A stretch of DNA of 64,000 bases from Cunninghamia lanceolata. Its lineage: Eukaryota > Streptophyta > Pinopsida > Cupressales > Cupressaceae. The position numbers and the translations under genes were made by a program. Position 1 is the stretch's first letter; each line of letters opens with the position of its first letter. The notes beneath the pieces are model-generated. The model did no database searches. It was not told the origin of the DNA and saw only the letters and a list, made by a program, of their open reading frames with translations. The DNA lies in contig BSBN01001251.1 in assembly GCA_027924645.1 (NCBI GenBank), forward strand, positions 2,790,001 to 2,854,000. Direction: 5' to 3'. This document shows, piece by piece, positions 21,124-33,248 of this stretch.

Positions 21124-22300
21124 TTTTCCACATATTAGATATTTAATTTATGAAAAATCAAGGAATATAAAGCACTTTAACTTGAGTGTACACATGAACT
21201 ATATTGAACTCCTACTCTTTCCATTCCAATGCAAGAGCATATTTTATGTGTACTAATGGCTATTTAATTTTTTATCCACAGGTTAACAAGGATGTGATGA
21301 AAGCAACAGAAAAATCAATTTACTAGACAATGATATAGATCAGATAGTGACTACACAAAATTTGAGAACTTACAAATTATGAGTGTGATCAATTAGAATA
21401 AATTTATTCTTTTTAAACATATTGAAAACATGATTTTGAAACCAAACTTTGGTCATTTTGAAAAGAGGTGTGGTAGGAAAATTGAAGTGGAAAAACTAAG
21501 AATGGAAGCTCAAGAGGCAGTTGACAAGGGCGCACAGTGGAGAGTGGATGCGCTGCTAACAAGGAGAAAGTAGAAATAGAGCAAGAAATTTCATTAAGAA
21601 AGAATGCCTTGGGGTGATGAATTCATATGTAGAGATGAGAGTTTTAGGTTTCTTTGCATTTCTTTTTTGTGGGTCCAGTTTCTGTGCTCTAGGGTCCTTT
21701 TAATTTTTCTTTGATTTTTGTTCCTTGGCTTCATGGGTCTAAATCTCCTCCTTTTATAAGTTTTCTATAGTTTTAGAGAGCTAGCACCATGGTAGAACTT
21801 CCTTAAAAGAAAATAACAAATAGATGAAATTGCAATCCATAAAGGATGAGGATTGTCCTACCATGTTCCTTTGTTTCACATACATTTTCCCAGGAATTCC
21901 TACAAGGTGAGGGATAAAACATTCCATGAGTATCTTCTATCTCCCAAGACAGATTGAATACAAAAACAACAACATTAGTGATCATGCATGCTACCCTTTA
22001 ATTGACTGTTGCCCCATACGGTGCGATTGGTTGAGGGAAGATCTTGTTAAATATATTAATGATAAAGATGAGCATATAAGAATATCTATTGACAATAAAA
22101 TGCAACATGAGAAAATTATAATCATAATAATGTGATAATCAATAAAAAATAATAGGAATGTAAGTAAAAATATTCATCCAAGCATTTAAATATCACAATC
22201 ATAGATAGAAGAGTACATTGTGAGAAGAATACAAATGCATTATAGATAGGATGAAAAATAGGATAATCACCTCCATCATGGGAAAATTAATGGTGATGCA
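21124..22300. other. AT-rich spacer
   Basis: Only short frames; none resembles a protein I know. A purine-rich stretch at 21,470-21,600 is open for about 30 codons but isolated. Confidence 0.35.
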
Positions 22301-23300
22301 ACCCTCAATGACCAAATACACCCATGAAAGTACAATAGAACCTGCCCAATGTTACATCCACGAGCAAGACCACACATAGGGTAGGACCAATAGGATAAGT
22401 AGGGTAGAAATAATGGTTATGTAGCTCTCTATGGCTAAAGCACCCATGAAAGTATGATAAATGTCCCAATGTAGCATCCATGAGCATGAGAATGCATAAG
22501 GTAGGATTAGTATCATAAGATAAAGATTATTAATACATGAAAGAAAAGTATGATGCAACCTATATATAGGATTATTATTTTAGGAATAGGAAAAAGTCCC
22601 AAAATATAGCAAGTAGTATCATAAGATAAGTGATTTAGATCTAGGTAATTAAGTATGACAATATAGATTATTATTACATGAAAGAAAAGTATAATGCCCC
22701 ATATATAGGATCAAAATATGTGATTGTGTAAGTATAATGTAGAAGATCAAGATAGGATTAAAGTGATATAATAATTTGTTTGCACAATAAAAACATATGA
22801 TATGATAGTATAATCTCAAGCCAAATAGAGTCAATCATAAGATATGACAATGTAAGTACAAATAGATGGAAAGGAATAGCATGATGGTCCACAATGTGGA
22901 CATACATGATCAAGGAATAATATCACAATAATGATTAAAAAGAAAGTCTCAATTTATGATAACACGATATAGCATGTGAACTCTATAAAGTAGATATGGA
23001 AAGATGAGATCATAAGATATAATCATAAGATATAATATGTAGTAGTGTGAGATCATAGGACAAAATATATATGATTCATCCATTTGTGAGATAATAAGAC
23101 ATAAGATGTAGTAATATAAGATCATGATGTAAAAATTAATATGTAGAAATGTTTGATCAAATAGCAATGTTAGATGATATATTAATAACAATGTGAGATC
23201 AATGATATGACATGATATAGAAATGTGAGGTCGAAGTAGACATGTAAGATCAATGATATACAAGTTAAATTGGTAAAAGATGAGATCATAGACATAATGT
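22301..23300. repeat. Field of degenerate tandem repeats
   Basis: A unit of about 122 bases (ACCCATGAAAGTA, then CCCAATGT and CATCCA) occurs at about 22319 and 22441. TTACATGAAAGAAAAGTAT recurs at about 22534 and 22674. From 22,990 to 23,250 GAGATCATAAGATATAAT-like phrases recur. Non-coding. Confidence 0.5.
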
Positions 23301-23660
23301 CCAATGTAACTAGATATAATAATGATAAATCATAAAAAAATATGACCATGATAGAAGGATACTATGTAATGGATTATATATAATATTGTCAAAATAGCTA
23401 GATTGAATACAATGTATTAAAATAAGACAATTATCTAAGAACCTAGATTAATCAAATTGGAGATATCTAAGACAATATTGTAAGAAGATAGATCAAACCA
23501 TGTAGGAACATAAGTGAAGAAAATAATCATAAGGACTAGAGATCCAAGGATTAAGTTATAAGAGGTAAAGAGTCATGAAAGCAAGAGATGGCCAAGCAAG
23601 AGTGAGTAGACAAGAGAAGATAATGTGAAAACAAAAGATCAAAGATCAATCCTAAGATAA

Positions 23661-24062
23661 TCAAGTGTTAAAAAATTTAAACATGGCCCCCAAGTGTGAC
23701 AAAAGGATATTAAGTGAATATAAAGATAAATTAAGGAAATGCAAGAGTGATAGATTATAGGAAATGAATTTTTTTCTCAGATTAAATTGTCTCTCTTTTA
23801 TGTTATGTGTGACCTCAATGTTTATCTTCCCTTTGTATATAAATTCTTGAATTTTATGTTGGAATGCAATGCCTTTATGTTTAGAATACCCCCATGTATG
23901 ATGAGAATTACATTTAATATAACACGGATTCCATGATAAATCACTATAGAACATTGCTAAGTCCACACTACATTTATGTGAACTAGTGATAGACAAATAC
24001 TCAATGAAAGAACAAGATAAATTAGGAAATGAAGTATAAATCAAGTAAGATGAACCAAACAA
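23661..24062 (-). pseudogene. Possible gypsy gag-protease linker fragment
   Basis: A 133-codon minus-strand frame whose middle, KCNSHHTWGYSKHK followed by AFQHKIQEFIYKGKI, resembles the CxFHxxxGHxTExCxxLKxxIExLI segment between gag and protease of plant Tat/Athila elements, with key Cys residues lost. The C-terminal part is not recognisable. No LTR or pol sequence adjoins it, so the call rests on this one segment and could be wrong. Confidence 0.35.
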
Positions 24063-24489
24063 TTTTAAAGATCTATAGCATAGCTACAATCTAAACTTTC
24101 CAATTAAAAAATCTCATCATCTATGTGCATATAATTAGCAAGTAAGAAATATTTCACATACAAAGAAGAATCCATGGTAGAACCATCATAAGCACCTTGT
24201 AATATTTACTCACAACGATTCATAATATCATCATGTAGAAGCACAGTTGGAGTATGAATATGAAAGGCTAAGGTATTATCATCAAAGCATAGATGAACAT
24301 GTAACACATGAGAAGTAGTTTTGGGTCCATTTTGGTAGATGGATTAATACAATTACATATCAACTTATGGCATGCAATCTAACATTCAAAGTTGGGATCA
24401 TTCATTGATCCTTCACCTACCCTTAGTTCACAAAAATATTGAGGAAAACATTGTTCTACGAGCTTGACATCCACATTTTACAGTTTCAA

Positions 24490-24790
24490 ATTTACAACTT
24501 AGGGTTTGATATCCACAATTTAGGATTTCAAATAAACATTTTAGGGTTCCAAAATAGATGTTTAGGGTTTTATCTTTCATGTTTTAGGGTTCCAAAATAG
24601 ATCTTTAGGGTTTTAGTTTTCACGTTTTAAGGTTTCAAAATGATGTATTAGGGTTTGAAAAATCATAAAATAGGGTTTTATATTCTTGTATTAGGGCTTG
24701 GAAATCAAGTGATTTGGTTTCAAAATGATATTTCAAGGTTTTAAATTCTTGTTTAGGGTTTGTAAATTCACATACCAGGGTTTCAAAATT
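24490..24790 (+). repeat. Cluster of telomere-like TTTAGGG motifs
   Basis: About ten TTAGGG or close variants in 300 bases, five of them TTTAGGGTT, spaced about 20-40 bases. They are embedded in a degenerate unit of the form TTTTAGGGTTCCAAAATAGA. Not a continuous telomeric tract. Confidence 0.7.
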
Positions 24791-25099
24791 TTGATAAAAA
24801 TCATTAAATTTCCATATTACGATTTTGGAAAAAAAAATTGAAGTAAAAAATGGAAATATACACAGGGGTAAATGAAAAATACTTGGTAAATGTGACCTTG
24901 TCGAAGAAGACCTTGCATGGACACCTTAGTTTTTTGACAAGTGGCAAGCTAGGCTCCTTGGTGTGGAATGTTGTCCTACAAGTTGGGTCACTGTCACTGA
25001 AGGTAGACTATTAAATGCAGGTTCGGAAATACTATGGTAGAAATGACAGTCAAAAGTGATTTTTTTGCGTTATATTGCCTTTTTAAAAAATAATAAAAT

Positions 25100-25272
25100 A
25101 TTACCTTCGTTCCAAGAAAATCTTCGAGCGAAGGACCTTTGTTCAAAGGTAATTTCTGTGAAATCTTCGAACAAAGGTACCTTTGTTCGAAGAAAAACCT
25201 TCGAACGAAGGACCTTTGTTCAAAGGTAATTTATGCATAATCTTCGAACAAAAGTACCTTCGAACGAAGGTA
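25100..25272. repeat. TTCGAA inverted and tandem repeat array
   Basis: Two tandem units of about 80 bases, each containing CTTCGAACGAAGGACC or a close variant and TTTGTTCAAAGGTAATTT. At 25164-25193 a perfect 30-base palindrome is centred on GGTACC, with arms TCTTCGAACAAAGGT. Further TTCGAA and CTTCGAACGAAGG half-sites allow many hairpins. Confidence 0.8.
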
Positions 25273-25289
25273 ACATGATTTTTTTTGGC

Positions 25290-26050
25290 CCATCCATGAT
25301 CAAAATATTGATATCCCAAGTTTGGGACGAGTATTGTGGGCTCACCCAAAATCATTTTTTTTTGGATTAGAATCCCCAAAAATCTATCAATGTTGCATGT
25401 GCTCATATTTGTATGAAAGTCAATCTTAAGAAAGGCCCACTAGAATCCATTAGTATCAATGTTTTGGACTCCATTCACACATAGGTTTTGGATTATAAGC
25501 ATTTGCCTTTCAAATTCATCTCTTTCCATGAATATAGCCATTTTTCCATGGACTACCCCCTTAATATGAAACACATGTTACTAATGAACCTACCAAGGCT
25601 AATGGGTTCTAGAAAGTCCAATACTGTAAGAACCACAACAAAAGATCTTAGAGTAAAAAACCACTTTCCATCTCCCAACTTGAGACTTCTAATAAATTGA
25701 CTACCCTTGTTTCTAATCAAGAAAAAAACATGCAATTTGATTCTGAACTAGAAGAGGAGACACAACCCCAAGCTATCCAAGAAATAATTCACAATGAGAC
25801 AAGGGACTCTTAGAAGATGCATGAGGATTTACATTTGAACCTCTTGAAGTAATGGACTAAATTGAACATATAGAATTTGGCGGACATCGTTATTCTTGGA
25901 ACTATCGCTAATCATATCATCACCAAGTCTTCCTCCAAGTTAGAAAGGAAAACAAACCAATAAGCCAGATTTGAAGAAATAAGGAAGAACATAGTGGCTA
26001 AGACTCGAGGGACTCTAGAAGGTTTCTCTAAAGGTAAGAAATCATCCAAA
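25290..26050 (+). pseudogene. LINE 2 ORF1, C-terminal part
   Basis: After a poorly resolved left edge, the frame gives INVACAHICMKVNLKKGPLE and then DYKHLPFKFISFHEYSHF followed by SMDYPLN (about 25485-25562). The latter is the CCHC knuckle of plant LINE ORF1 with three Cys replaced by Phe, Phe and Tyr. A charged tail follows, with stops. The element is 5'-truncated: the main DUF4283 body is not seen. Confidence 0.65.
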
Positions 26051-26059
26051 AAATAATTG

Positions 26060-26913
26060 TGCTCTTTTGTAATTTTTAGAGCTTAGGTGGTTCCCCCAAA
26101 AGAAAATACCTCAAGGGTTTAATAAAAGAACATAGTCCTCTTTTGATTGGAATTCAAGAAACCAAATTAGATCAAAAAGGTGTTTGTGATTCCTAGAGAT
26201 CTATATGGAATAGTTCTGCCTTAGAAAGTATCAGTGCCTATGGTGCCTCTAATTATCTCCTTACTACTTGGGATACCCACAACCTTTCTAAGACTGGTAG
26301 TTACCATGGTGAACACTAGATCACTCTAACTTTTGAGTTAGATGGTGTCGCTTCCACTTATGTGAATGTTTATGTTCCCAACTCTCTTATTTGTAAAAAG
26401 CAATGTTGTCTATCCATTTTATCCTACATTAAGGAATGTAGACATGGTAATCTTATTCTTGTTGGTAACTTAAATCTTGTTGTCTTTCCCTTTTAAAAAT
26501 GAGGTGGCTCCAAAATTAGAGATCCCTACATAAAACATGTTGAAGGCATCATTTATTTGCCCAATCTTCATATTATTAAGCCTCCTAGAGGTAAATACAC
26601 TTGGGATAATAAGAGAGCTAGAGACTATTACATCACTATAAGGCTTGATAGATTTCTTATTTAGGAATATATTCTCACCCTTTTTCTTGCAATCAACATA
26701 ATTATTCATAGCATTGTCTTTTATCACAAGTCAATGATTTTATATGGTGATACTAGAAAAAACAAAGGTCCAATACCCTTCAAATACAATGTAGATTGGA
26801 TTCATCTTACTAGCTTCTCTTTGGAGGTGCAACACGATTGGAATTCTTGGTGCCCCTAACAATGCTTTAAACACTTGGAAATTCAAAATCTCTGGATTAA
26901 AATTAGAATGAAG
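26060..26913 (+). pseudogene. LINE 2 ORF2, endonuclease domain
   Basis: Frame with stops carrying an AP-endonuclease-type domain: RKYLKGLIKEHSPLLIGIQE followed by TKL near 26095-26170, ASTYVNVYVPNSL, and GNLILVGNLNLV (GDFN in active copies, here GNLN). PPRGKYTWDN near 26584 also fits the family. The Asp-to-Asn change and several TAG stops mean it is inactive. Coding is cut at 26913 by copia element 2 and resumes at 33249. Confidence 0.75.
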
Positions 26914-27960
26914 TGTTAGGAATTAAGGTGCCTCAACCTTGGTAATTCCTTGTATTATTTCATTGTATTTATTTATTTATTATCTATTATTGTAATTAGG
27001 ATGCAAATCCTTATTGTCATCTTGTGGGAGTTGGCAAAGTGATGTGTCATCCTACGTGGAAGGTGACCACATGTAAATTTGTCCTCACATGAGAAGATAG
27101 GCATCCCACTTAGTGGTAGGAATATTTTGCCATGTGTCGGCATCTTGGTTAGTACGTAAGGGAATATTGACCAAAACGGTTATGACATATTCCTATGACG
27201 AATCTATGACGCACAAGAGTTGTAAATGGAAGATTCTATGATAGGTGAAGACATGTGTCACAAGGCATCTTGGAAGAAGGCATCTTTGGGCGCCCCAAGG
27301 AGGGTTATGACATGTTGTAAGAGAATATGCTATTTTTACCTTGTGTATGACAGATTCTCTTACAACTGTAAGATATGACAGCTATGACAGATTCTATGAC
27401 AGTCGTAAGGGTATCTGTCATTGCCCAACTTGGGAATAGGTGACCTCTTTGGGATGGGGTAATATGACAAGTGTCATGAACACCCTGCAGTGTTGGACAA
27501 ATGTCCTTAGGCGTGGGTTTTGGGCCATGAGGCCATGTTGGACGCCCATCTCAAGATAGAGCCATTTTTGCCTTGTATCTTCTATATAAATAGGTGCTTT
27601 GGAGTGGAGATGTATTATGTGATTGACAGGTACTGTTATGCTGCTGAATTGTCTCCAGATACGAGTGTCGATGACTCTTGCAAGAGCATTGGCTCTAAAA
27701 CTGTATTGGAAGCTTGATTGTTTACTGTAATACATTTGAGCTGTGTTTTGGAGTGTGGGATTTTTCACCCATGAGGGTTTTCCCCATGTATATCTTGTCT
27801 CTCTCTCTTCTGTCTACTTTCTATGTGTATGTGTATTGTTGCAATATCTCTATTGTTAGGTTAACATTGTTGTAACTGTAAAGATTAAAACGAATTTGCA
27901 CTCATCTCTCCTCATTAGATTAGTGTAGGAAGTGATTTCCACACACCTAGCTTCCTTTCA
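26914..27960 (+). mobile_element. 5' LTR of copia element 2
   Basis: Starts TGTTAGGAATTAAGG, ends CTTCCTTTCA. A TATA box, TATATAAATA at 27583-27592, marks the promoter. A 65-codon frame (27520-27717) begins upstream of the TATA box and spans it, so it is not expected to be translated from the LTR transcript. Confidence 0.9.
27583..27592 (+). promoter_or_regulatory. TATA box of copia 2 LTR
   Basis: TATATAAATA. The 3' LTR has TATATAAACA at the equivalent place (32868-32877). Confidence 0.65.
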
Positions 27961-27962
27961 GT

Positions 27963-27975
27963 TGGTATTAGAACT
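27963..27975 (+). promoter_or_regulatory. Primer-binding site of copia 2
   Basis: TGGTATTAGAACT, two bases after the LTR, resembles TGGTATCAGAGCT, complementary to initiator tRNA-Met. Confidence 0.75.
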
Positions 27976-28079
27976 TGATCACCTTTGGTCCTAGTTGTTG
28001 GGTAGGGGTTTTTTGACCTAATCTTAGGTTGACTAGGAGTTTTGTGCAGTGCATTATGTAATCTTGTTGTAGGAAAGAG

Positions 28080-28870
28080 ATGGCAGGCACATTCGGAAGA
28101 TTAGAGGTAGAGAAATTCAATGGCACTAATTTTGAGTTATGAAAACTTAAGATGGAAGACATGCTTGTTGATCATGACCTATGGGAAACCGTATCTAGTG
28201 TAAAACCAGCTGCAATGGCATAAGCTAATTGGGATCTCAAAGATCGGAAGGCTAAGGCTCTCATAAGACTCAGTAGCTGATTCTGTCTTGTTAAATGTCC
28301 ATGAGGAGAAGACCACGAAAGACCTTTGGAAGAAGCTGGGAGATGTTTATCAGGCTAAATCCCTGGCGAACAAGTTTTTTCTAAGAAAGAAGTTGTATTC
28401 TCTAAGGATGGAGGATGGAGGATCTGTTGCAGATCACCTGAATGCTTTCAACATGTTAATTGCACAATTGACATCCGTTGGTGTGAAGATGGAGAAGGAT
28501 CATTGTATGACCTTGCTTTGTTCTTTGCCGGACTCATGGGATCATCTTGTTATGGCTATTGAGAGCACCACATCCACTTTCACAATGGATGAAGTGGTAT
28601 CTTCGCTGTTATCTGAAGAGATGCAGAGAAAGTCTTCTGAAGTAGCCAAAGAGGCTCTTGCGGTTTGTGGAAGACCCAAGGAGAAAAGGAAAAAGAAGGA
28701 CAAGAAAGCTGAGAAGGGTAGATCCAAATCCCGTGGGAGATCCAAGTCTCCTGGAAAGTCCAAGGATCTCTATTGGAACTATGGAAAAATTGGGCATTTC
28801 TAAAAGGAATGCAAGGAGGAAAAGAAAAAGAAGAAGAAGAATGTCCCAGATTCAGATTTTGACAAGTCAC
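28080..28870 (+). pseudogene. Copia 2 gag
   Basis: ATG at 28080 starts MAGTFGRLEVEKFNGTNFEL, then a TGA where Trp is usual. A one-base shift near 28270 leads to a 171-codon frame with TTKDLWKKLGDVYQAKSLAN, NAFNMLIAQLTSVGVKM and LPDSWDHLVMAI, the UBN2 capsid region. A Lys/Arg/Ser tail follows. The zinc knuckle reads YWNYGKIGHF-stop-KEC: the first two Cys are Tyr, and a stop interrupts it. Packaging function is lost. Confidence 0.88.
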
Positions 28871-31800
28871 AAGATGATAGAGATGCCTTCATCACAGCCC
28901 TGGCCACCCATGCATTTGATGATATGTGGTTGATTGATTCTGGTCCATCATTCCACATGACCTCGCATCGAAGCTAGTTCATGAAGTATGAAGAGTTCGA
29001 TGGTGGAAGAGTACCTGGGTGATGATTCTCATCTGAAGATTGTTGGTCATCGAAGAGTCTCAATATGATTCCCTGATGGACGAGTGAAGGGGATCACTGG
29101 GGTTATGCACATCTCAGGCTTAGCACGGAACCTGATTTCTATAAGTATGTTGAATGATGCAGGTGTGCAGGTTGTCTTTTCGAAGGATGGATGCAAGATG
29201 ACTAGAGGATCTATGGTGCTTGCAAAGGGTACTCGGAGGGGTACTCGGAGAGGTACTCTATTTTAGCTAGAGGCATGCACTTCGCAGTGCAATAGTTCTT
29301 CTAACTCGAAGAAAAGAGATGCAGTCACTTCATCCCCACCATCTGAACAAGAAGTGAAGAAATTTGTTGTAACAAATTCTGATGGTAGTGCATCTTATGT
29401 ACCCAAGGGTGCTCATGCTTTGGAAGTTAAGCTTCTTGCTGAAAAGACTATTATGGCATATGAAATTTGGCCACATTGGTGAGAAGGGTCTTAGAACCCT
29501 GAAAAATAAAAACCTTGTTGAGGGGTTAAATGATTGTAATCTCGAGTTTGACTTTTGCGAACATTGTATATATGGAAAGCAAAACCGTGTTCAGTTTTAC
29601 TCTAGTTCTCACAAGTCTTCTAGTGTGTTGGACCTTATTCATTCTGATGTGTTTGGTCATGTTAGTGTTCCTTCGATTTCCAAATCTGTATATTTTGTAT
29701 CTTTTATAGATGATTATAGTAGGACATGGATTTATTTTCTCAGAAGCAAGATTGAAGTCTTTAGTCAGTTTAAAGAGTTTAAAATTTTTGTTGAGAATCA
29801 GATTAGTAAAAAGATTTAAGTGTTTGAGAACTAATAACAGTGGTGAGTTTTGTTCGGTAGAGTTCGATAAGTTCTGTAAAGAGCAAAGGATTGAAAGACA
29901 TAAGACAACTCTATACACCCCGCAGCAAAATGGAGTTGCAAAGAGGATGAACAAGACACTTATGGAGAGGGCTAGGAGTATGCTTAGTGGAGCAAACCTC
30001 AAACAAAAATTTTGGGCTAAAATCGTAGCCACTACTTGCTACCTGGTAAATAGGTCTCCTACATCAGCTCTTGTTGGTAAGACACCTATGGAGGTGTGGT
30101 GGTAAGAAGCCTTCAGTTAGACATCTTCATGTTTTTGGTTGTGAGGCATATACACATGTGCCTAGGGATAAACGGTTTAAATTGGAGAACAAGGTTGTAA
30201 GTGTATTTTCATTGGCTATGGTGTCGGTGTGAAAGGATACAAGCTTTGGGATCCTGTGGCTGAAAAAGTGTTGTATAGCAGAAGTGTTATTTTCAGAGAG
30301 CTAACACCTTCTCTCGTTCTACAGTTAGAAGAAATAGAAAAGAAAGAGGATGTGGTTCAATTTCCTTCTACCCCTGAGAAGACTGAACCGACATACTTTG
30401 TGAGACTTGATGATGAGGAGAGCTCTAGCAACTCTGAAAGCTCAGAAGAAGCAAAACCTCAACCTCAGCCATTGAGGAGGTCTACACGAACAAGGAAGCA
30501 ACCTGATAGGTTTGGTTACTCATTACTTGACTCTAGTTGTGCTTTTGCCTTGCTTACTAACACTGATGAGCCTAGAACTATGACAAAGGCTATGGGCATG
30601 AAAGATGCAGGTTCCTAGGAGGTCATGGAAGATGAGATGGCTTCTTTGGAAAAAAAAAACATGGGACTTGGTGCCTTTGCCTAAAAGATGGAAACCTGTT
30701 GGATGCAAATGGGTGTTCAAGAAACAATTTCGGTGTAGATGGTAGTGTTGAAAAGTACAAGGCCAAATTGGTTGCGAAGGGGTATTCACAAGTGGAGGGA
30801 ATTGATTATGGTAAAATTTTCTCTCCCGTTGCAAAATTGACATCTATTTAGTTCTTGTTATCTCTTGTAGCAACTTATGACTTTGAGGTGGAGCAGATGG
30901 ATGTGAAGACAACATTCCTTCATGGTGATTTGGAGGAAGAGATTTACATGTCACAACCAAAGCATTACATAGAGAAAGGTAAAGAAATTTTGGTTTGCAA
31001 GTTGAAAAAGTCTTTGTATGGTTTGAAGCAGTCTCCTAGGATGTGGTACTTGAAGTTTGATGCCTTTGTGTTGTCGGTTGGATTTCTAAAATCGAAATCA
31101 AATCATTGTGTGTATTATAAATTTGACAATGATCGCATTCTCATTATTGCATTGTATGTTGATGATATGTTGTTAATTGGGAATGGTAAGAATATGATTT
31201 CTAATTTGAAGTCTCAGTTGTTAGCATAGTTTGAGATGAAAAATCTAGGGGTAGTCAAGTACATTCTTATAATGGAAATCAGAAGAGACAAAGCTAACAG
31301 AAAACTTTGGTTAAGCCAGAGTAAGTATGTGAAGACCGTGTTGGATAGGTTCAGCATGGCAGATTGTAGACCATTATGTTCCTATTTCTTTGGGGACAAA
31401 GTTGTCTATTAATGATTGTCCAAAATCTCCTAGTGAGGTGGAGGACATGAGCAACGTACTTTATGTTAGTGTTGTTGGTAGTTTGATGTATGCTCTGGTC
31501 TGCACAAGACTAGACATTACCCAAGCAGTGGGAGTCCTTAGTCGATTTATGGCTAATCTTAGACGGGTACATTAGGATGCAGTAAAGAGAGTGTTCAGAT
31601 ATTTGAGAGCTACTTCTGAGTATTCATACGCTATCATGGTAATCCTACATGACCTCCACATTTAGTTTGTATTCATGGATTCGTGGATTCTGATTGGGCG
31701 GGTGACATTGACAGCAGGAGATCCACCAGTGCCTATGTGTTCACTATGTTCAGTGGTGCAATTAGTTGGATGAGTAAGCGACAACCTATGGTTGCTTTGT

Positions 31801-32126
31801 CTACGACAAAAGCTGAGTATATGGCAACGACTCATGCTTGTAAGGAAGTCATTTGGCTTAAGAGATTGTGTTCAGATATTGGTGTTGATGCAGGACAGAT
31901 TACGATTTGTTGTGACAGTCAGAGTGCGATTTGCCTAGCAAAGAATCCAACTTTCCATGCCAGAACAAAGCATATTGATGTAGAGTTTCACTTCATGCGA
32001 GACATGGTAGAGGATGGGAAGGTGAATTTGGAGAAGGTAGACACTTTGAAGAATGTTGCGGATGCATCGACGAAACCAGTGGGCACAGAGAAGTTCAGAT
32101 GGTGTTCGAAGTCTATGGGCCTCTAG
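28871..32126 (+). pseudogene. Copia 2 pol: protease, integrase, reverse transcriptase, RNase H
   Basis: Protease motif LIDSGPSFHMTS near 28930. Integrase HHCC region LLWHMKFGHIGEKGL and FCEHCIYGKQ (29440-29590); core Asp residues in IHSDVFG and FIDDYSRTW are kept. At the third catalytic position the family reads NGVAERxNRTL, but here NGVAKRMNKTL (29930-29960), Glu to Lys. RT shows MDVKTTFLHGDLEEEIYM, KKSLYGLKQSPRMWY and the active site YVDDMLLIG (about 31158). RNase H has [19 protein letters not shown] (31683 on) and TTKAEYMA. Several frameshifts and stops break the frame. It copied and integrated the element before decay. Confidence 0.9.
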
Positions 32127-32180
32127 GCCTATAGCAGTTAAGTCCTGTTATTTCCATTGGCTCTTACAAGGTGTTCGACA

Positions 32181-32190
32181 AGTGGGAGAA
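32181..32190 (+). promoter_or_regulatory. Polypurine tract of copia 2
   Basis: AGTGGGAGAA abuts the 3' LTR start TGTTAAG. Confidence 0.75.
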
Positions 32191-33243
32191 TGTTAAGAAT
32201 TAAGGTGTCTCAACCTTGGTAATTCCTTGTATTATTTCATTGTATTTATTTATTTATTTATTTATTGTCTATTATTGTAATTAGGATGCAAATCCTTATT
32301 GTCATGTTGTGGGAGTTGGCACGGTGATGTGTCATCCTACGTGGAAGGTGACCACATATAAATTTGTCCTCACATGAGGAGATAGGCATCCCACTTAGTG
32401 GTAGAAATATTTTTCCATGTGTCGGCATCTTGGATAATGTGTAAGGGAATATTGACCAAAATGGTTATGACATATTCCTATGACAAATCTGACACATAAG
32501 AGTCATAAATGGAAGATTCTATGACAGGGGAAGGCGTGTCACAAGGCATCTTGGAAGAAGGCATCTTTGGGCACCCCAAGGAGGGTTATGACATGTAAGA
32601 GAATGTTATTTTTACCCTGTGTATGTCAGATTCTCTTACAACTGTAAGATATAACAGCTATGACGGATTCTATGACAGTCGTAAGTGTCGTAAGAATATC
32701 TGTCATTGCCCAACTTGGGAATAGGCAACCTCTTTGGGATGGGGTGATATGACAAGTGTCATGAACACCCTACAGTGTTGGACAAGTGTCCTTAGACGTG
32801 GGTTTTGGGCCATGAGGCCATGTTGGACGCCCATCTCAAGATAGAGTCATTTTTGCCTTGTATCTTCTATATAAACAAGTGCTTTGGAGTGGAGATGTAT
32901 TATGTGATTGACATGTGCTGTTATGCTACCGGATTGTCTCCAGATACGAGTGTCAAAGACTCCTGCAAGAGCATTGACTCTGAAATTGTATTGTAACCTT
33001 GATTGTTTACTGTAATACATTTGAGTTGTGTTTTGGAGTGGGGTTTTTCACCCATAAGGGTTTTCCCCACGTATATCTTGTCTCTCTCTCTTCTGTCTAC
33101 TTTCTATGTGTATGTGTATTGCTGCAATATCTCCGTTATTGGGTTAACATTGTTGTAACTGTAAAGATTAAAACGAATTTGCACTCATCTCTCCTCATTA
33201 GATTTGTGTAGGAAGCGATTTCTGCACACCTAGCTTCCTTTCA
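32191..33243 (+). mobile_element. 3' LTR of copia element 2
   Basis: Starts TGTTAAGAATTAAGG, ends CTTCCTTTCA, colinear with 26914-27960. It has a longer TTTA run near its start. The 65-codon frame of the 5' LTR is still open here (63 codons). Confidence 0.9.
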
Positions 33244-33248
33244 TAAAG

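Larger units (their letters stand above)
26914..33243 (+). mobile_element. Copia element 2, complete structure
   Basis: Two LTRs of 1,047 and 1,053 bases, a tRNA-Met primer site, gag-pol and a polypurine tract, 6,330 bases in all. Flanking pentamers are TGAAG (26909-26913) and TAAAG (33244-33248), a target duplication with one change. Domain order protease-integrase-RT-RNase H defines Ty1-copia. The sequence is closest in feel to Tork/TNT1-type elements. In the first 235 LTR bases I count about ten substitutions and an 8-base indel between the LTRs, so the insertion is old. Confidence 0.9.
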
